DNA from: Arthrobacter sp. Soil736
GTDB taxonomy: Bacteria; Actinomycetota; Actinomycetes; Actinomycetales; Micrococcaceae
DNA length: 64,000 bases
Reading direction: 5' to 3'
Assembly (NCBI RefSeq): GCF_001428005.1
Contig: NZ_LMSB01000001.1
Location: forward strand, 143,221-207,220
The notes beneath the pieces were generated by a model. That model did no database searches. It saw only the letters and a list, made by a program, of their open reading frames with translations, and was not told the DNA's origin. The position numbers and the translations under genes are program-made. Position 1 is the stretch's first letter, and every line of letters starts with the position of its first letter. Below are positions 17,088 through 25,559 of the stretch, one piece after another.

Positions 17088-18664
17088 GACTTCAGCATCC
17101 GCCGGAGGATCTTGCCGCTGGGCGACTTGGGCACGGCGTCGATGAACTCCACGCGGCGGACCTTCTTGAAAGGTGCCACGGCGGCTGCCACAAAGTCCAT
17201 GACCGCCGCCTCATCCAGCGATTCGCCGGCTTCCCCCGGCTGCCGCACAACGAAGGCCTTGGGCACCTCCTGGCCGTCGGCGTCGCTTGTTCCGATCACG
17301 GCGGCGTCTGCGATGCCGGGGTGGGTGAGCAGCAGGGCCTCAAGTTCGGCCGGGGCGATCTGGTAGCCCTTGTATTTGATGAGTTCCTTCAACCTGTCCA
17401 CGATGGTCACCACTCCGTCAGCGCGCACCGTGGCGACGTCGCCGGTGTGGAGGAAGCCGTCCGCGTCCAGGGTGGCCCGGGTTTCCTCCGGGCGGTTGAG
17501 GTACCCGAGCATCACGTTGGGACCGCGGCACAGCAGGTGCCCCGGGGCGCTGGTTCCCTCGGCCGGGATTTCGATGTCCTCCGCTGTGGCGGGGTCCACC
17601 AGCCGGCAGTCCATGTTGGGCACGGTGAAGCCCACCGAACTGACCGGAACGTCCGTGGCGTCCCGCGGGATAAGGTGCGATACGGGGCTCAGCTCAGTCA
17701 TGCCGTAGCCCTGCAGGACACGGCAGTTCAGTCGTTCGGCGAGCCTGGCTCCGAGTTCGCCGTCGAGCGGCGCCGCACCGGACAGCGTGGTGTGGACGGA
17801 GCCCAGGTCGTAGTCCGCCACCAGGGGATGCTTGGCCAATGCCACGGCCACCGGGGGCGCGATAAACAGGTAGCTGCACCGGTGGTCCTGGATCATCCGC
17901 AGGAACTCGGCAAAGTCGAACCGGGGGATGGTGACCAGGCTGGCGCGTTCCCGCAGGGCGATGTTCAGCAGGACGGTCAGGCCGTAGATGTGGAAGAACG
18001 GCAAAAGCGCCAGCAGCCTGTCCTCGGGAGCCACGTGGAGCAGGCCGCGGGCCTGTTGCACGTTGGCCACCAGATTCCGGTGGCTGAGCATCACGCCCTT
18101 CGGCCGCCCAGTGGTTCCGGATGAATACGGAAGCACTGCCACATGCGTGGCCGGGTCGAACGTAATGTGCGGAACCGGAGCACCGGCGGTGAGCAGGTCC
18201 CGGAGCGATGGGTGGCCCTCGGCGCCGTCGAGCACCACCAACCGCTCCGCCGGGATTCCCGTGCGCTCAGCGGCTTCCCGCGCGCCCGGAAGGAGGGCGG
18301 AGACGGTGAAAAGCCAGGTGGCGCCCGCGTCCTCGAGCTGATCCGCCAGCTCATCGGCGGTGTAGAGCGAATTGACGGTGGTGATGGTGGCACCGGCGCG
18401 GAGGAGTCCATGGAAAACCGCGGCAAAGGCCGGAACGTTGGGGCAGAGCATCGCCGCAACACCGTGCGGGCCCAGTCCCTGCGCCGCCACCGCGCCGGCC
18501 ACGGCATTGATCTGCTCCAGCAGCTGCCGGTAGCTGGTCTCCGCACCGCTGGTGCCGTCCACCATGGCGATCCGGTCCAGGTCCGCCTCGCCAAGGCCGC
18601 CAAAGAGGTAGTCGTAAATGCTTTGGTCCGGGACATCCACGTCAGGGAAGGGGCTTGAGAACAC
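17084..18664 (-). CDS. AMP-forming acyl-CoA ligase, 4-coumarate:CoA ligase-like
   Basis: Adenylate-forming enzyme (ANL superfamily, 526 residues) that activates a carboxylic acid to its CoA thioester with ATP. Motifs in order: the P-loop YSSGTTGRPKGVMLSH, YGMTELSPVSHL, the hinge/core HTGDVATVRADG with VDRLKELIKYKGYQIAPAEL, and the catalytic lysine near the end in SPSGKILRRML. The substrate may be a hydroxycinnamate or other aryl acid, which would suit the aromatic theme of the window, but residues do not prove it. GTG 18664 is chosen because AAAGGAG lies seven bases upstream. It is convergent with the Usp gene. Confidence 0.88.
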   Translation of the reverse strand: MFSSPFPDVDVPDQSIYDYLFGGLGEADLDRIAMVDGTSGAETSYRQLLEQINAVAGAVAAQGLGPHGVAAMLCPNVPAFAAVFHGLLRAGATITTVNSLYTADELADQLEDAGATWLFTVSALLPGAREAAERTGIPAERLVVLDGAEGHPSLRDLLTAGAPVPHITFDPATHVAVLPYSSGTTGRPKGVMLSHRNLVANVQQARGLLHVAPEDRLLALLPFFHIYGLTVLLNIALRERASLVTIPRFDFAEFLRMIQDHRCSYLFIAPPVAVALAKHPLVADYDLGSVHTTLSGAAPLDGELGARLAERLNCRVLQGYGMTELSPVSHLIPRDATDVPVSSVGFTVPNMDCRLVDPATAEDIEIPAEGTSAPGHLLCRGPNVMLGYLNRPEETRATLDADGFLHTGDVATVRADGVVTIVDRLKELIKYKGYQIAPAELEALLLTHPGIADAAVIGTSDADGQEVPKAFVVRQPGEAGESLDEAAVMDFVAAAVAPFKKVRRVEFIDAVPKSPSGKILRRMLKS

Positions 18665-18841
18665 GCCGTATCTCCTTTGATCCGCGCCCGCCACACCGGC
18701 GGCAGCTGCTGTAACTGTAGTACGCCGAGTCCGCGGGAAGCCGCACCCGACTTGACGCGGGTCACCCCTTGTGGTGGGCAGTCTCACCCCGTTTTCCGGC
18801 GGGCCGCGACGAACCCGACGGTAAAATTTGAAGTGCCCCCG

Positions 18842-19222
18842 ATGGAGCGGACAACCGAGAATCTACCACTTCAGGGGAACATTTTGCTTACACTCCAGCG
18901 GCGCCAGCTCGTGGGTCATGACATCCTTCTTGCCCGCCACGGCAACCACATCAGCGCCATGCGCGTAGACCGCGCCGCTGGCCGTGTCATCGCCTTGCTG
19001 GATGACGGCTCCGTGGACAGCGCGCCGAACCTCATCTCCCCGGACCTGCGGCTGCCCGATACCATGCAGAGCGTCCTGCGCGATGACTGGAAGTTCCTGG
19101 CCGCCGTGTCGGGCGCCGTCGCCGCCGTATCCGGCGCGATGATTGCCGCCGCCTTTGGCCTGGCGGGCATGAGTTCCGATCCCGCCCTGGCCCAGCTGCT
19201 GACCAGCTACGCCGCCTACTGA
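18842..19222 (+). CDS. Hypothetical protein with C-terminal membrane segment
   Basis: Up to 126 residues. No family recognised. A polar N-terminal part (RRQLVGHDILLARHGNH...) is followed by one hydrophobic helix, FLAAVSGAVAAVSGAMIAAA, and a short tail. Two starts are possible: ATG 18842 with no clear ribosome site, or TTG 18884 with AGGGGA five bases upstream, which would begin LLTLQRRQ and give 112 residues. It is divergent from the acyl-CoA ligase gene and convergent with the PAP2 gene. Confidence 0.55.
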   Translation: MERTTENLPLQGNILLTLQRRQLVGHDILLARHGNHISAMRVDRAAGRVIALLDDGSVDSAPNLISPDLRLPDTMQSVLRDDWKFLAAVSGAVAAVSGAMIAAAFGLAGMSSDPALAQLLTSYAAY

Positions 19223-19251
19223 GGTTCAGCTCCGGCGGCCGCCCCCGTGCC

Positions 19252-19860
19252 TCACGCGGGGCGGACCATCAGTTCCAGCAGTGACCACCACAGCAGCGTG
19301 GTGACGCCGCCGCCAACCACCGCGCCGGCCACAACCTGGGCCACCGTGTGAGCGCGGAGCACCACGCGGGACCAGCAGACAGCGGGGATCAGCAGCAGCA
19401 ACGGAATCCACTGGACGCCCAGCAGCAGGACGGCTACGGCCGTTGAGAAGGCGATGGACCCCGCATGACCGCTGATTTTCCAGAAGAGGCTGATCACGGC
19501 AAGCACCACTACTCCGCCGACGATCGCCAGCACCATTGCGATCACGCTGCGGGGAGCGTGGATGGCCAGCAGCAGGCATAATCCGGCCAGCAGTGACACG
19601 ACTGCCATGGCCAGCACCGGGGCGCGCTGCCTGCGGTCGCTGACGTGGTGGTCCGTCACCTTCCCCTGCCGGACCAGCAGCTCGACGACGGCCAGCGGCA
19701 GCAGGCACACAAACAGCACCGCCACGGCACCGAACCAGGCCGTGCCCGGGAACCCCTGCTCTACGGCCGGGCTGAACAGCAGCAGCAGGGCTACCGTGAC
19801 GGTCGGCTGAAAGACCTCCGTGATGGCCGTGGCCACGAGGTTCCTGGCACGAATGCTCAT
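19252..19860 (-). CDS. PAP2-like membrane phosphatase
   Basis: Integral membrane protein of 202 residues with about five or six helices. It shows the PAP2 phosphatase elements: a K...RR-RAP region (Lys67 to Pro81), SGH (130-132), and SR-x5-H (Ser164 to His171). The aspartate that usually completes the last motif (SRx5Hx3D) is Gln175 here, so activity may be altered. Substrates of this family are lipid phosphates such as phosphatidate or undecaprenyl diphosphate. It stands alone. Confidence 0.75.
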   Translation of the reverse strand: MSIRARNLVATAITEVFQPTVTVALLLLFSPAVEQGFPGTAWFGAVAVLFVCLLPLAVVELLVRQGKVTDHHVSDRRQRAPVLAMAVVSLLAGLCLLLAIHAPRSVIAMVLAIVGGVVVLAVISLFWKISGHAGSIAFSTAVAVLLLGVQWIPLLLLIPAVCWSRVVLRAHTVAQVVAGAVVGGGVTTLLWWSLLELMVRPA

Positions 19861-19941
19861 AAATGTGCAGCCCTGCCCACAGTCCCCCCTTCCGCCTTGG
19901 CTACGGCCTTGACACCTACATTGGCCCTTGCCCGGGCCGAA

Positions 19942-21489
19942 TCAGTCAAGCAGCAGGGCCGGCTCCTCAAGGATGGACGCGACGTCGGCCATGAAGCGGG
20001 CGGAGAGGTCACCGTCCACCACACGGTGGTCGAAGGAGCCGCCGAGCGTGGTGATCCAGCGCGGAATGACTTCGCCGTCCAGGACCCACGGCTTCTGTTT
20101 GATGGTACCGAAGGCCACGATGGCCACTTCGCCGGGATTGATGATGGGGGTGCCGGTATCGATGCCGAGGGCCCCGATGTTGGTGACGGTCAGAGTGCCG
20201 CCCTGCATCTGGGACGGCTGGGTCTTGCCGGCACGGGCCGTGGTGGCGAGGTCGTTCAGCGCCAGTGCCAGCTCCTTGAGCGAGAGGTCCTGGGCGTTCT
20301 TGATGTTCGGGACCATCAGGCCCCGCGGCGTGGCCGCGGCAATGCCCAGGTTCATGAAGTGCTTGATGTGGATTTCCGCGGCATCGCTGCCGTCCGGGTT
20401 GTCCACCCATGTGGCGTTCACGCTGGGATTGCGCGCCGCGGCCCAGATGACGGCCTTGGCGAGGATCAACAGCGGGGAGACCTTGATGCCCTCGAAGTCG
20501 CGCGATGCCTTGAGCCGCTTGACGAACTCCATGGTGCGGCTGGCGTCCACGTCCACGAAGATGCTGACGTGCGGCGCGGAAAACGCCGATTCCACCATGG
20601 CCTTCGCGGTGGCCTTCCGGACGCCCTTGACCGGGATCCGTTCGATCCGCTGGTCCTGCGGGCGGCCCGACGTGCCCCAGAACGTCTCCGCCTTGTCCAG
20701 CTCTGCGTCGCGCTGCGCCTGGTAGCTGACCAGGTCCTCCCGGGTCACCTCGCCCCGGGCGCCGGTGGCGACCACGTCCGCCAGGTCAATTCCCAGGTCC
20801 CGGGCGATCTTGCGCACCGGCGGTTTGGCCAGGACCTTGTTCACCAGTCCTGTGATGGCGCCGCCGAGCGTGGGTTTGTCCGCCGGCCCGCCGATTGGGC
20901 CTGCCGGGGAACCGCTGATTGAGCTTGTCGAAATCCCGGTCTCGACAGGCGCGACCGGCGGAACTGTCGAAATCCCGGTCTCGACAGGCGCGACCGGCGG
21001 AACTGCCGAAATCGCGGTCTCGACAGGCTCGACCACCGGGGGAACTGTCGAAATCCCGGTGGCAGCCTTGCGCGGGCGGCGCTTGACGGCGTCGGCTTTG
21101 GGGCCGGACCCCACGAGCGGACCGCCGGCCAGGCCGCCGGCGGAAGCCGGCTCGTCGTCTGTCGCAAGGTTCCCGTACATCAGTGCCGCAGGCGCCGCTG
21201 TCTGCAGGGCCGGGGCCGGCACGTCGGCGGGCGTGGGGTCGCCCGGGACGGCGTCGGACACGCTGATGATGGCCGTCCCGACGTCGACGGTCACGCCTTC
21301 GGGGACCAGCAGCTCCGTGACGGTGCCGGCGAACGGCGACGGCAGCTCCACGAGGGACTTCGCGGTCTCGATTTCGCAGAGGACATCGTTGATGGCCACG
21401 GTGTCGCCCGGCTTGACCTTCCAGGAGACGATCTCGGCCTCGGTCAGGCCCTCGCCAACATCGGGGAGGTTGAACTTGTTAAGCGTCAT
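19942..21489 (-). CDS. bkdC: Branched-chain 2-oxoacid dehydrogenase E2, dihydrolipoyl acyltransferase
   Basis: Core subunit that carries the acyl group on lipoate and passes it to CoA. Domains in order: an N-terminal lipoyl domain with the lipoylated lysine in [12 protein letters not shown] (Lys44), a long Ala/Pro/Val linker, a peripheral-subunit-binding domain ([20 protein letters not shown]), and a C-terminal catalytic domain ending in FDHRVVDGD, with His488 and Asp492. GAGGA precedes the ATG. It is third in the leftward bkdA-bkdB-bkdC operon, 83 nt after bkdB. The linker (residues about 144-188) is made of 13-residue repeats encoded by palindromic DNA repeats (see separate entry). No E3 gene is adjacent. 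Confidence 0.94.
   Translation of the reverse strand: MTLNKFNLPDVGEGLTEAEIVSWKVKPGDTVAINDVLCEIETAKSLVELPSPFAGTVTELLVPEGVTVDVGTAIISVSDAVPGDPTPADVPAPALQTAAPAALMYGNLATDDEPASAGGLAGGPLVGSGPKADAVKRRPRKAATGISTVPPVVEPVETAISAVPPVAPVETGISTVPPVAPVETGISTSSISGSPAGPIGGPADKPTLGGAITGLVNKVLAKPPVRKIARDLGIDLADVVATGARGEVTREDLVSYQAQRDAELDKAETFWGTSGRPQDQRIERIPVKGVRKATAKAMVESAFSAPHVSIFVDVDASRTMEFVKRLKASRDFEGIKVSPLLILAKAVIWAAARNPSVNATWVDNPDGSDAAEIHIKHFMNLGIAAATPRGLMVPNIKNAQDLSLKELALALNDLATTARAGKTQPSQMQGGTLTVTNIGALGIDTGTPIINPGEVAIVAFGTIKQKPWVLDGEVIPRWITTLGGSFDHRVVDGDLSARFMADVASILEEPALLLD
20926..21060 (-). repeat. Translated 39-bp palindromic repeats in the bkdC linker
   Basis: Four copies of a 39-bp unit (the last partial, with one 42-bp step), each beginning near GTCGAAATCCCGGT and containing TGTCGA...TCGACA arms. 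Copies start at 20927, 20966, 21005 and 21047. They translate on the minus strand to the 13-residue unit [13 protein letters not shown]. The DNA resembles short REP-like palindromes that I recall between genes in Micrococcales. Confidence 0.8.
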
Positions 21490-21572
21490 GGGGTCCTCGG
21501 GTTCGAAAGCTCAGGAGCTCCGGCCGGTGCACGGAGCCGCCGGTAGGCGAAGGCGACGGTAAGGATGAGGCG

Positions 21573-22553
21573 TCAGTACGCGAACGTACGGTCCAGCGCC
21601 TCAAGGATGCGGTCGATGTCCGGCAGGTAGTCCTCTTCGACCTTGGCCACGGGGTACGGCATATGGAAACCGCCCACGCGGATGACCGGGGCCTCCAGGG
21701 AATGGAAGGCCCGTTCGCTGATCCGCGCTGCGATTTCGCCGCCGATGCCGCCGAAGGTGGGGGCCTCGTGGGCCACGATCAGGCGGCCGGTTTTCTTGAC
21801 CGAAGCTTCGATCGCGTCGAAGTCGATCGGCGAGATGGAACGGAGGTCGATGACTTCGACGCTGCGTCCGTCCTCCGCGGCCGCGTTGGCGGCCGCGAGG
21901 GCCACGGGAACCAGCGGGCCGTAGACCACCACGGTGGCGTCGGTGCCTTCGCGGACGATGTGGGCCTTGAAGGGGTCTTCGGCCAGGCCGGCGGCCTCAG
22001 TGTCCACTTCGCCCTTGAGCCAGTAGCGGCGCTTGGGTTCGAAGACGATCACCGGGTCCTGGCAGTCGACAGCTTGCTGGATCATCCAGTAGGCGTCGTG
22101 CGGGTTGGACGGGGTGATGATGCGGAGACCGGCGGTGTGGGCGAACAAGGCCTCCGGCGATTCGGAGTGGTGCTCGATCGAGCCGATGCCTCCGCCGTAG
22201 GGGATGCGGATGACCACGGGAACGGTCAGGTTGCCGCTGCTGCGGGAATGCATCTTGGCCAGCTGCGTGGTGATCTGGTTGAAGCCCGGGAAGACGAAGC
22301 CGTCGAACTGGATTTCGCAGACGGGCAGGTAGCCGCGCAGGGCGAGGCCGATTGCCGTGCCGACGATCCCGGACTCAGCGAGCGGCGTGTCCACCACGCG
22401 GTCCGCGCCGAATTCGGCGATCAGGCCGTCGGTGACGCGGTAGACGCCGCCGAGAGGTCCGATGTCCTCACCCATCAGGAGGGACTTGGGGTTGTTGCTG
22501 AGGGTGGCGCGCAGGCCCTCGTTGATGGCCTTGGCGATGGTCATGGTGGTCAT
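21573..22553 (-). CDS. bkdB: Branched-chain 2-oxoacid dehydrogenase E1 beta subunit
   Basis: Transketolase-like beta subunit (326 residues) that forms the alpha2-beta2 E1 with BkdA for thiamine-dependent decarboxylation of valine-, leucine- and isoleucine-derived 2-oxoacids. Family features: LLMGEDIGPLGGVYRVT, DTPLAESGIVGTAIGLALRG, and the C-terminal GGFHMPYP. Start and bkdA stop share one base (TGATG), so translation is coupled. Confidence 0.94.
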   Translation of the reverse strand: MTTMTIAKAINEGLRATLSNNPKSLLMGEDIGPLGGVYRVTDGLIAEFGADRVVDTPLAESGIVGTAIGLALRGYLPVCEIQFDGFVFPGFNQITTQLAKMHSRSSGNLTVPVVIRIPYGGGIGSIEHHSESPEALFAHTAGLRIITPSNPHDAYWMIQQAVDCQDPVIVFEPKRRYWLKGEVDTEAAGLAEDPFKAHIVREGTDATVVVYGPLVPVALAAANAAAEDGRSVEVIDLRSISPIDFDAIEASVKKTGRLIVAHEAPTFGGIGGEIAARISERAFHSLEAPVIRVGGFHMPYPVAKVEEDYLPDIDRILEALDRTFAY

Positions 22554-23785
22554 CAGTTGCCTGCCCCTTCTGCGGTGTCCTCGCCGGCGAATCCCGCGCT
22601 GTATTCCTCGAACCAGGCCAGCTCCTCGGCCACGAGCGGATGCGCCTCAACGTACGTGTTGGCGAACGCCGTCCGGATGTCCGGGGTGTCCGATTCGTAG
22701 GTGGATTTGCGGATGTAGGCGGCAAGTTCATTGCCGTCCGCGGCCACCTGCTCGAAGAAGGCGTCGTCGGCCATGCCCTCGGAGCGGAGGTACTTCTCTA
22801 GCCGCTCCAGCGGATCCTTGGCCCGCCAGAGCGCCTCTTCCGAGGACTCGCGGTACTTCGTGGGATCGTCCGCCGTCGTGTGCGCTCCGACGCGGTAGGT
22901 GAAGGCCTCGATCAGGACCGGGCCGTTGCCCTGGCGCGCGTGCTCGAGAGCCCACTCGGTGACGGCGTGCACGGCGATGACGTCGTTGCCGTCCACCCGG
23001 ATGCCAGGGAAGCCGTAGCCTTTGGCGCGGTTGGACAGCGGAATGCGGGTCTGCACGGCGGTGGGTACGGAGATGGCCCAGTGGTTGTTCTGGCAGAAGA
23101 AGACCACCGGTGCGTTGTAGGAGGACGCGAACACCATGGACTCATGGACGTCGCCCTCGGAGCTGGCGCCGTCGCCGAAATAGACCATGACGGCGGCCTT
23201 CGGTTCAGCCGTTCCGGACTCCGCCAGGCCGTTGGCCTCCGCGAGCCGCTGGTCGCGCTGGATCCCCATGGCGTAGCCGACGGCATGGGGCGTCTGGGCA
23301 GCAAGCACCAGCGTGTACAGGTGGAAGTTGGTGTCCTTGGGGTTCCAGCCGCCGTTGGAGATGCCGCGGAACTGGCGGAGGAGTTCGGCCAGGTCCACGT
23401 TCCGGGTCAGGGCCACGCCGTGCTCCCGGTATGTCGGGAAGATGTAATCCTGCGGCTGGCTGGCCCGGCCGGAGCCGATCTGCGCGGCTTCCTGGCCGGT
23501 CAGCGGAACCCAGAGCGCCAGCTGGCCCTGGCGCTGGAGCGCCGTGGCCTCCTGGTCGAAGCGCCGGATCGCGGCCATGTCGGCGTAAAAGCCGCGAAGC
23601 TTCTCCGCATCCAGCCGTTCGGCGTACTCGGAAAACACGGGGTCCGTGCCGAGCGTGCCGTCGGGTCCCAGTAACTGGACCATCTCGGCCGCCGGCTCGC
23701 CAAGGGCAGCCTCGGCCTCCGCCTCGAGCTGGTCGTCCAGCCCTGTTCCGTCGAACTCGGTGGAGGGCAGATGTGTGGCGCCCAT
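22553..23785 (-). CDS. bkdA: Branched-chain 2-oxoacid dehydrogenase E1 alpha subunit
   Basis: Thiamine-diphosphate-binding alpha subunit (410 residues), first gene of the bkd operon. The TPP motif runs from GDGASSEGDVHES to CQNNHW, and the phosphorylation-loop-like region is YRVGAHTTADDPTKYR. Start ATG 23785 has AAGGAGACGGT directly ahead; the frame stays open 20 codons further but through the operator region. The pathway supplies branched acyl-CoA primers for the iso/anteiso fatty acids typical of Arthrobacter. It is probably regulated through the nested palindrome upstream. Confidence 0.94.
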   Translation of the reverse strand: MGATHLPSTEFDGTGLDDQLEAEAEAALGEPAAEMVQLLGPDGTLGTDPVFSEYAERLDAEKLRGFYADMAAIRRFDQEATALQRQGQLALWVPLTGQEAAQIGSGRASQPQDYIFPTYREHGVALTRNVDLAELLRQFRGISNGGWNPKDTNFHLYTLVLAAQTPHAVGYAMGIQRDQRLAEANGLAESGTAEPKAAVMVYFGDGASSEGDVHESMVFASSYNAPVVFFCQNNHWAISVPTAVQTRIPLSNRAKGYGFPGIRVDGNDVIAVHAVTEWALEHARQGNGPVLIEAFTYRVGAHTTADDPTKYRESSEEALWRAKDPLERLEKYLRSEGMADDAFFEQVAADGNELAAYIRKSTYESDTPDIRTAFANTYVEAHPLVAEELAWFEEYSAGFAGEDTAEGAGN

Positions 23786-23832
23786 ACCGTCTCCTTGCTT
23801 GCCGCATCCGGATGCGTTGCAATGTCGCTGGG

Positions 23833-23874
23833 ATATATGCCTCATTCGGAATGCATTCCGCGCGGGGCATATAT
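23833..23874. promoter_or_regulatory. Nested coaxial palindromes upstream of bkdA
   Basis: Outer arms ATATATGCC (23833-23841) and GGCATATAT (23866-23874) enclose the perfect 14-mer CGGAATGCATTCCG (23847-23860). Both dyads share the same centre, giving a 42-bp symmetric site 48 bp upstream of bkdA. Lrp/AsnC-type BkdR regulators control bkd in other bacteria and bind such extended dyads. No such gene is nearby. Confidence 0.6.
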
Positions 23875-23933
23875 TTCTGGCTTACTGTTCCTTACTTTAT
23901 CCGGCGTAACTACCGGCGGGCGTTTGTTAACCG

Positions 23934-25052
23934 CTAGGAACGCCGCGGGGGTTTTGTATAGATCGCACAGAGCTCGAGGAAGCGGGTGTTGGCTTCCACC
24001 TCGCCGATGCTGACCCGGACACCCTCGTTGCCGAAGGCACGCACGGATAGGGCGCGTTCGCCTGCCAGCTGGGCGAACTCGGTGCTGTTCTCGCCCAGAT
24101 TCAGCCACACGAAGTTCCCTTGGGCCTCCGGAACGAACCAGCCCAGTTCCCTGAGACCGGCCGTCACGCGGTCCCGCTCATCCACCAGGCTTTGTACCCT
24201 TTCTACAACCTGGCCATAGTTCTGCAGGGACACCACGGCTGCCTGCTCCGCGATCTGCGACACCGCGAACGGCGTGGCGGCCACGCGCAGATACTGCGTG
24301 AGTTCCGGCTGGGAGATGCTGTAGCCCACCCGGAGGCCGGCGAGGCCGTGTGCCTTGGAGAAGGTCCGGAGCACCACCACGTTCGGGTATTTCCGGTACA
24401 TCCGGATGCCGTCCACGGCGTCTTCCGCCCGAACGAACTCCTGGTAGGCCTCATCGATGACCACCACCACATCCGACGGCACCGCGTTGATGAACCGCTC
24501 CGTTTCCGCAGCAGTGAGGATCGGGCCGGTGGGGTTGTTCGGCGTGCACAGCATGATCACCTTGGTGCGCACGGTCACCGCGGCCGCCATGGCGTCGAGA
24601 TCGTGGCGGCCGTCCGGGGTCAGCGGAATACGGATACTCTCGGCTCCGGCCAGGCCAACACAGATGGGATAGGCCTCGAAGGAGCGCCACGCGTAGATCA
24701 CTTCGTCGGCCTTGCCGTCGTCGTTCTGTCCGGCGAAGGTGGTCAACAGCTGGTTGAGGGCCCCAAGGCTGCCTGCACCGGTGACGACGTCGTCGGCGGG
24801 CACATCCAGGAATGCCGCGATCGCCGTCCGCAGCTTGGTGCTGAGCGGGTCCGGGTAGCGGTTGAAGTCAGTCTGGGCCGCGATGGCCTCGGCGACGGCG
24901 GGAATCGGCGGCAGCGGGTTCTCGTTGGAGGACAGTTTGTAGCTGGCCAGACCGTCGACGGCGACGGGCGGCTTGCCTGCGGCGTAGCGGGGCAGCCGGT
25001 CAACGACCGGTCTGGGCCTGACGCTGCCCGCCGTGGTCTCTGATGAAGTCAT
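23934..25052 (-). CDS. Histidinol-phosphate/aromatic aminotransferase, HisC-like
   Basis: 372-residue fold-type I PLP aminotransferase. Markers: LSSNENPLPPIP near the N-terminus, LCTPNNPTGP, VIDEAYQEF, and the Schiff-base lysine in RTFSKAHGLAGLRVGY (Lys233). This subgroup includes histidinol-phosphate aminotransferase and the Pat-type aromatic amino acid aminotransferase of actinobacteria; with no his genes around, the aromatic/phenylalanine role is as likely. ATG 25052 lies seven bases after TAGGCT, so the mRNA may be leaderless. It is divergent from the holin-like gene. Confidence 0.85.
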   Translation of the reverse strand: MTSSETTAGSVRPRPVVDRLPRYAAGKPPVAVDGLASYKLSSNENPLPPIPAVAEAIAAQTDFNRYPDPLSTKLRTAIAAFLDVPADDVVTGAGSLGALNQLLTTFAGQNDDGKADEVIYAWRSFEAYPICVGLAGAESIRIPLTPDGRHDLDAMAAAVTVRTKVIMLCTPNNPTGPILTAAETERFINAVPSDVVVVIDEAYQEFVRAEDAVDGIRMYRKYPNVVVLRTFSKAHGLAGLRVGYSISQPELTQYLRVAATPFAVSQIAEQAAVVSLQNYGQVVERVQSLVDERDRVTAGLRELGWFVPEAQGNFVWLNLGENSTEFAQLAGERALSVRAFGNEGVRVSIGEVEANTRFLELCAIYTKPPRRS

Positions 25053-25113
25053 GCCAACTAGCCTACTTCGCGGCCTCCGGCCATGCCGCCCCGCGATGTG
25101 ACAGCATGGACGG

Positions 25114-25542
25114 ATGCGGTCTTTCATCGTGCGCGTCATCATCAACGGCCTGGCCCTGTGGGTTGCCAGCTGGATTCTGCCGGGGCTGGACATCTCGACG
25201 TCGGCCACCACCGAGGCGGTGGCGAGGTCAGGTGTCAACCAGGGAACCGATGCCGTCGGCGTCATCCTGGCCTATCTGTTCATCGGCCTTATTTTCGGGG
25301 TGGTGAACGCCTTCGTGCGGCCGGTGGTCAGTTTCCTCTCCCTTCCCATCACCATCCTCACGCTGGGGCTGTTCACGATCGTGATCAACGCGGCCATGCT
25401 CTACCTGACGTCCTGGATCAGCAGCTACACGCCGGTGCATTTCACCATCGACTCCTTCTTCTGGACCGCCGTACTGGCTGCCATCATCATCACCATCATT
25501 TCCCTCGTGGCCGACCGGATTCCGGGCGCCCGCCGCCGCTAG
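25114..25542 (+). CDS. Phage-holin-like four-helix membrane protein (YvlD type)
   Basis: 142-residue integral membrane protein with four hydrophobic helices: IINGLALWVASWILPG, VGVILAYLFIGLIFGVVNAF, ILTLGLFTIVINAAML, and FFWTAVLAAIIITIISLVAD. It matches the Phage_holin_4_2/YvlD family, common in bacteria and not evidence of phage. Function in actinobacteria is unknown; in Bacillus relatives it is linked to envelope stress. Confidence 0.85.
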   Translation: MRSFIVRVIINGLALWVASWILPGLDISTSATTEAVARSGVNQGTDAVGVILAYLFIGLIFGVVNAFVRPVVSFLSLPITILTLGLFTIVINAAMLYLTSWISSYTPVHFTIDSFFWTAVLAAIIITIISLVADRIPGARRR

Positions 25543-25559
25543 GCCCGCAGCGGCGGCGT

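Noticed and set aside
25114..25542. Phage remnant based on the holin-like protein
   Set aside because: YvlD/Phage_holin_4_2 proteins are common chromosomal membrane proteins and no other phage gene is present.
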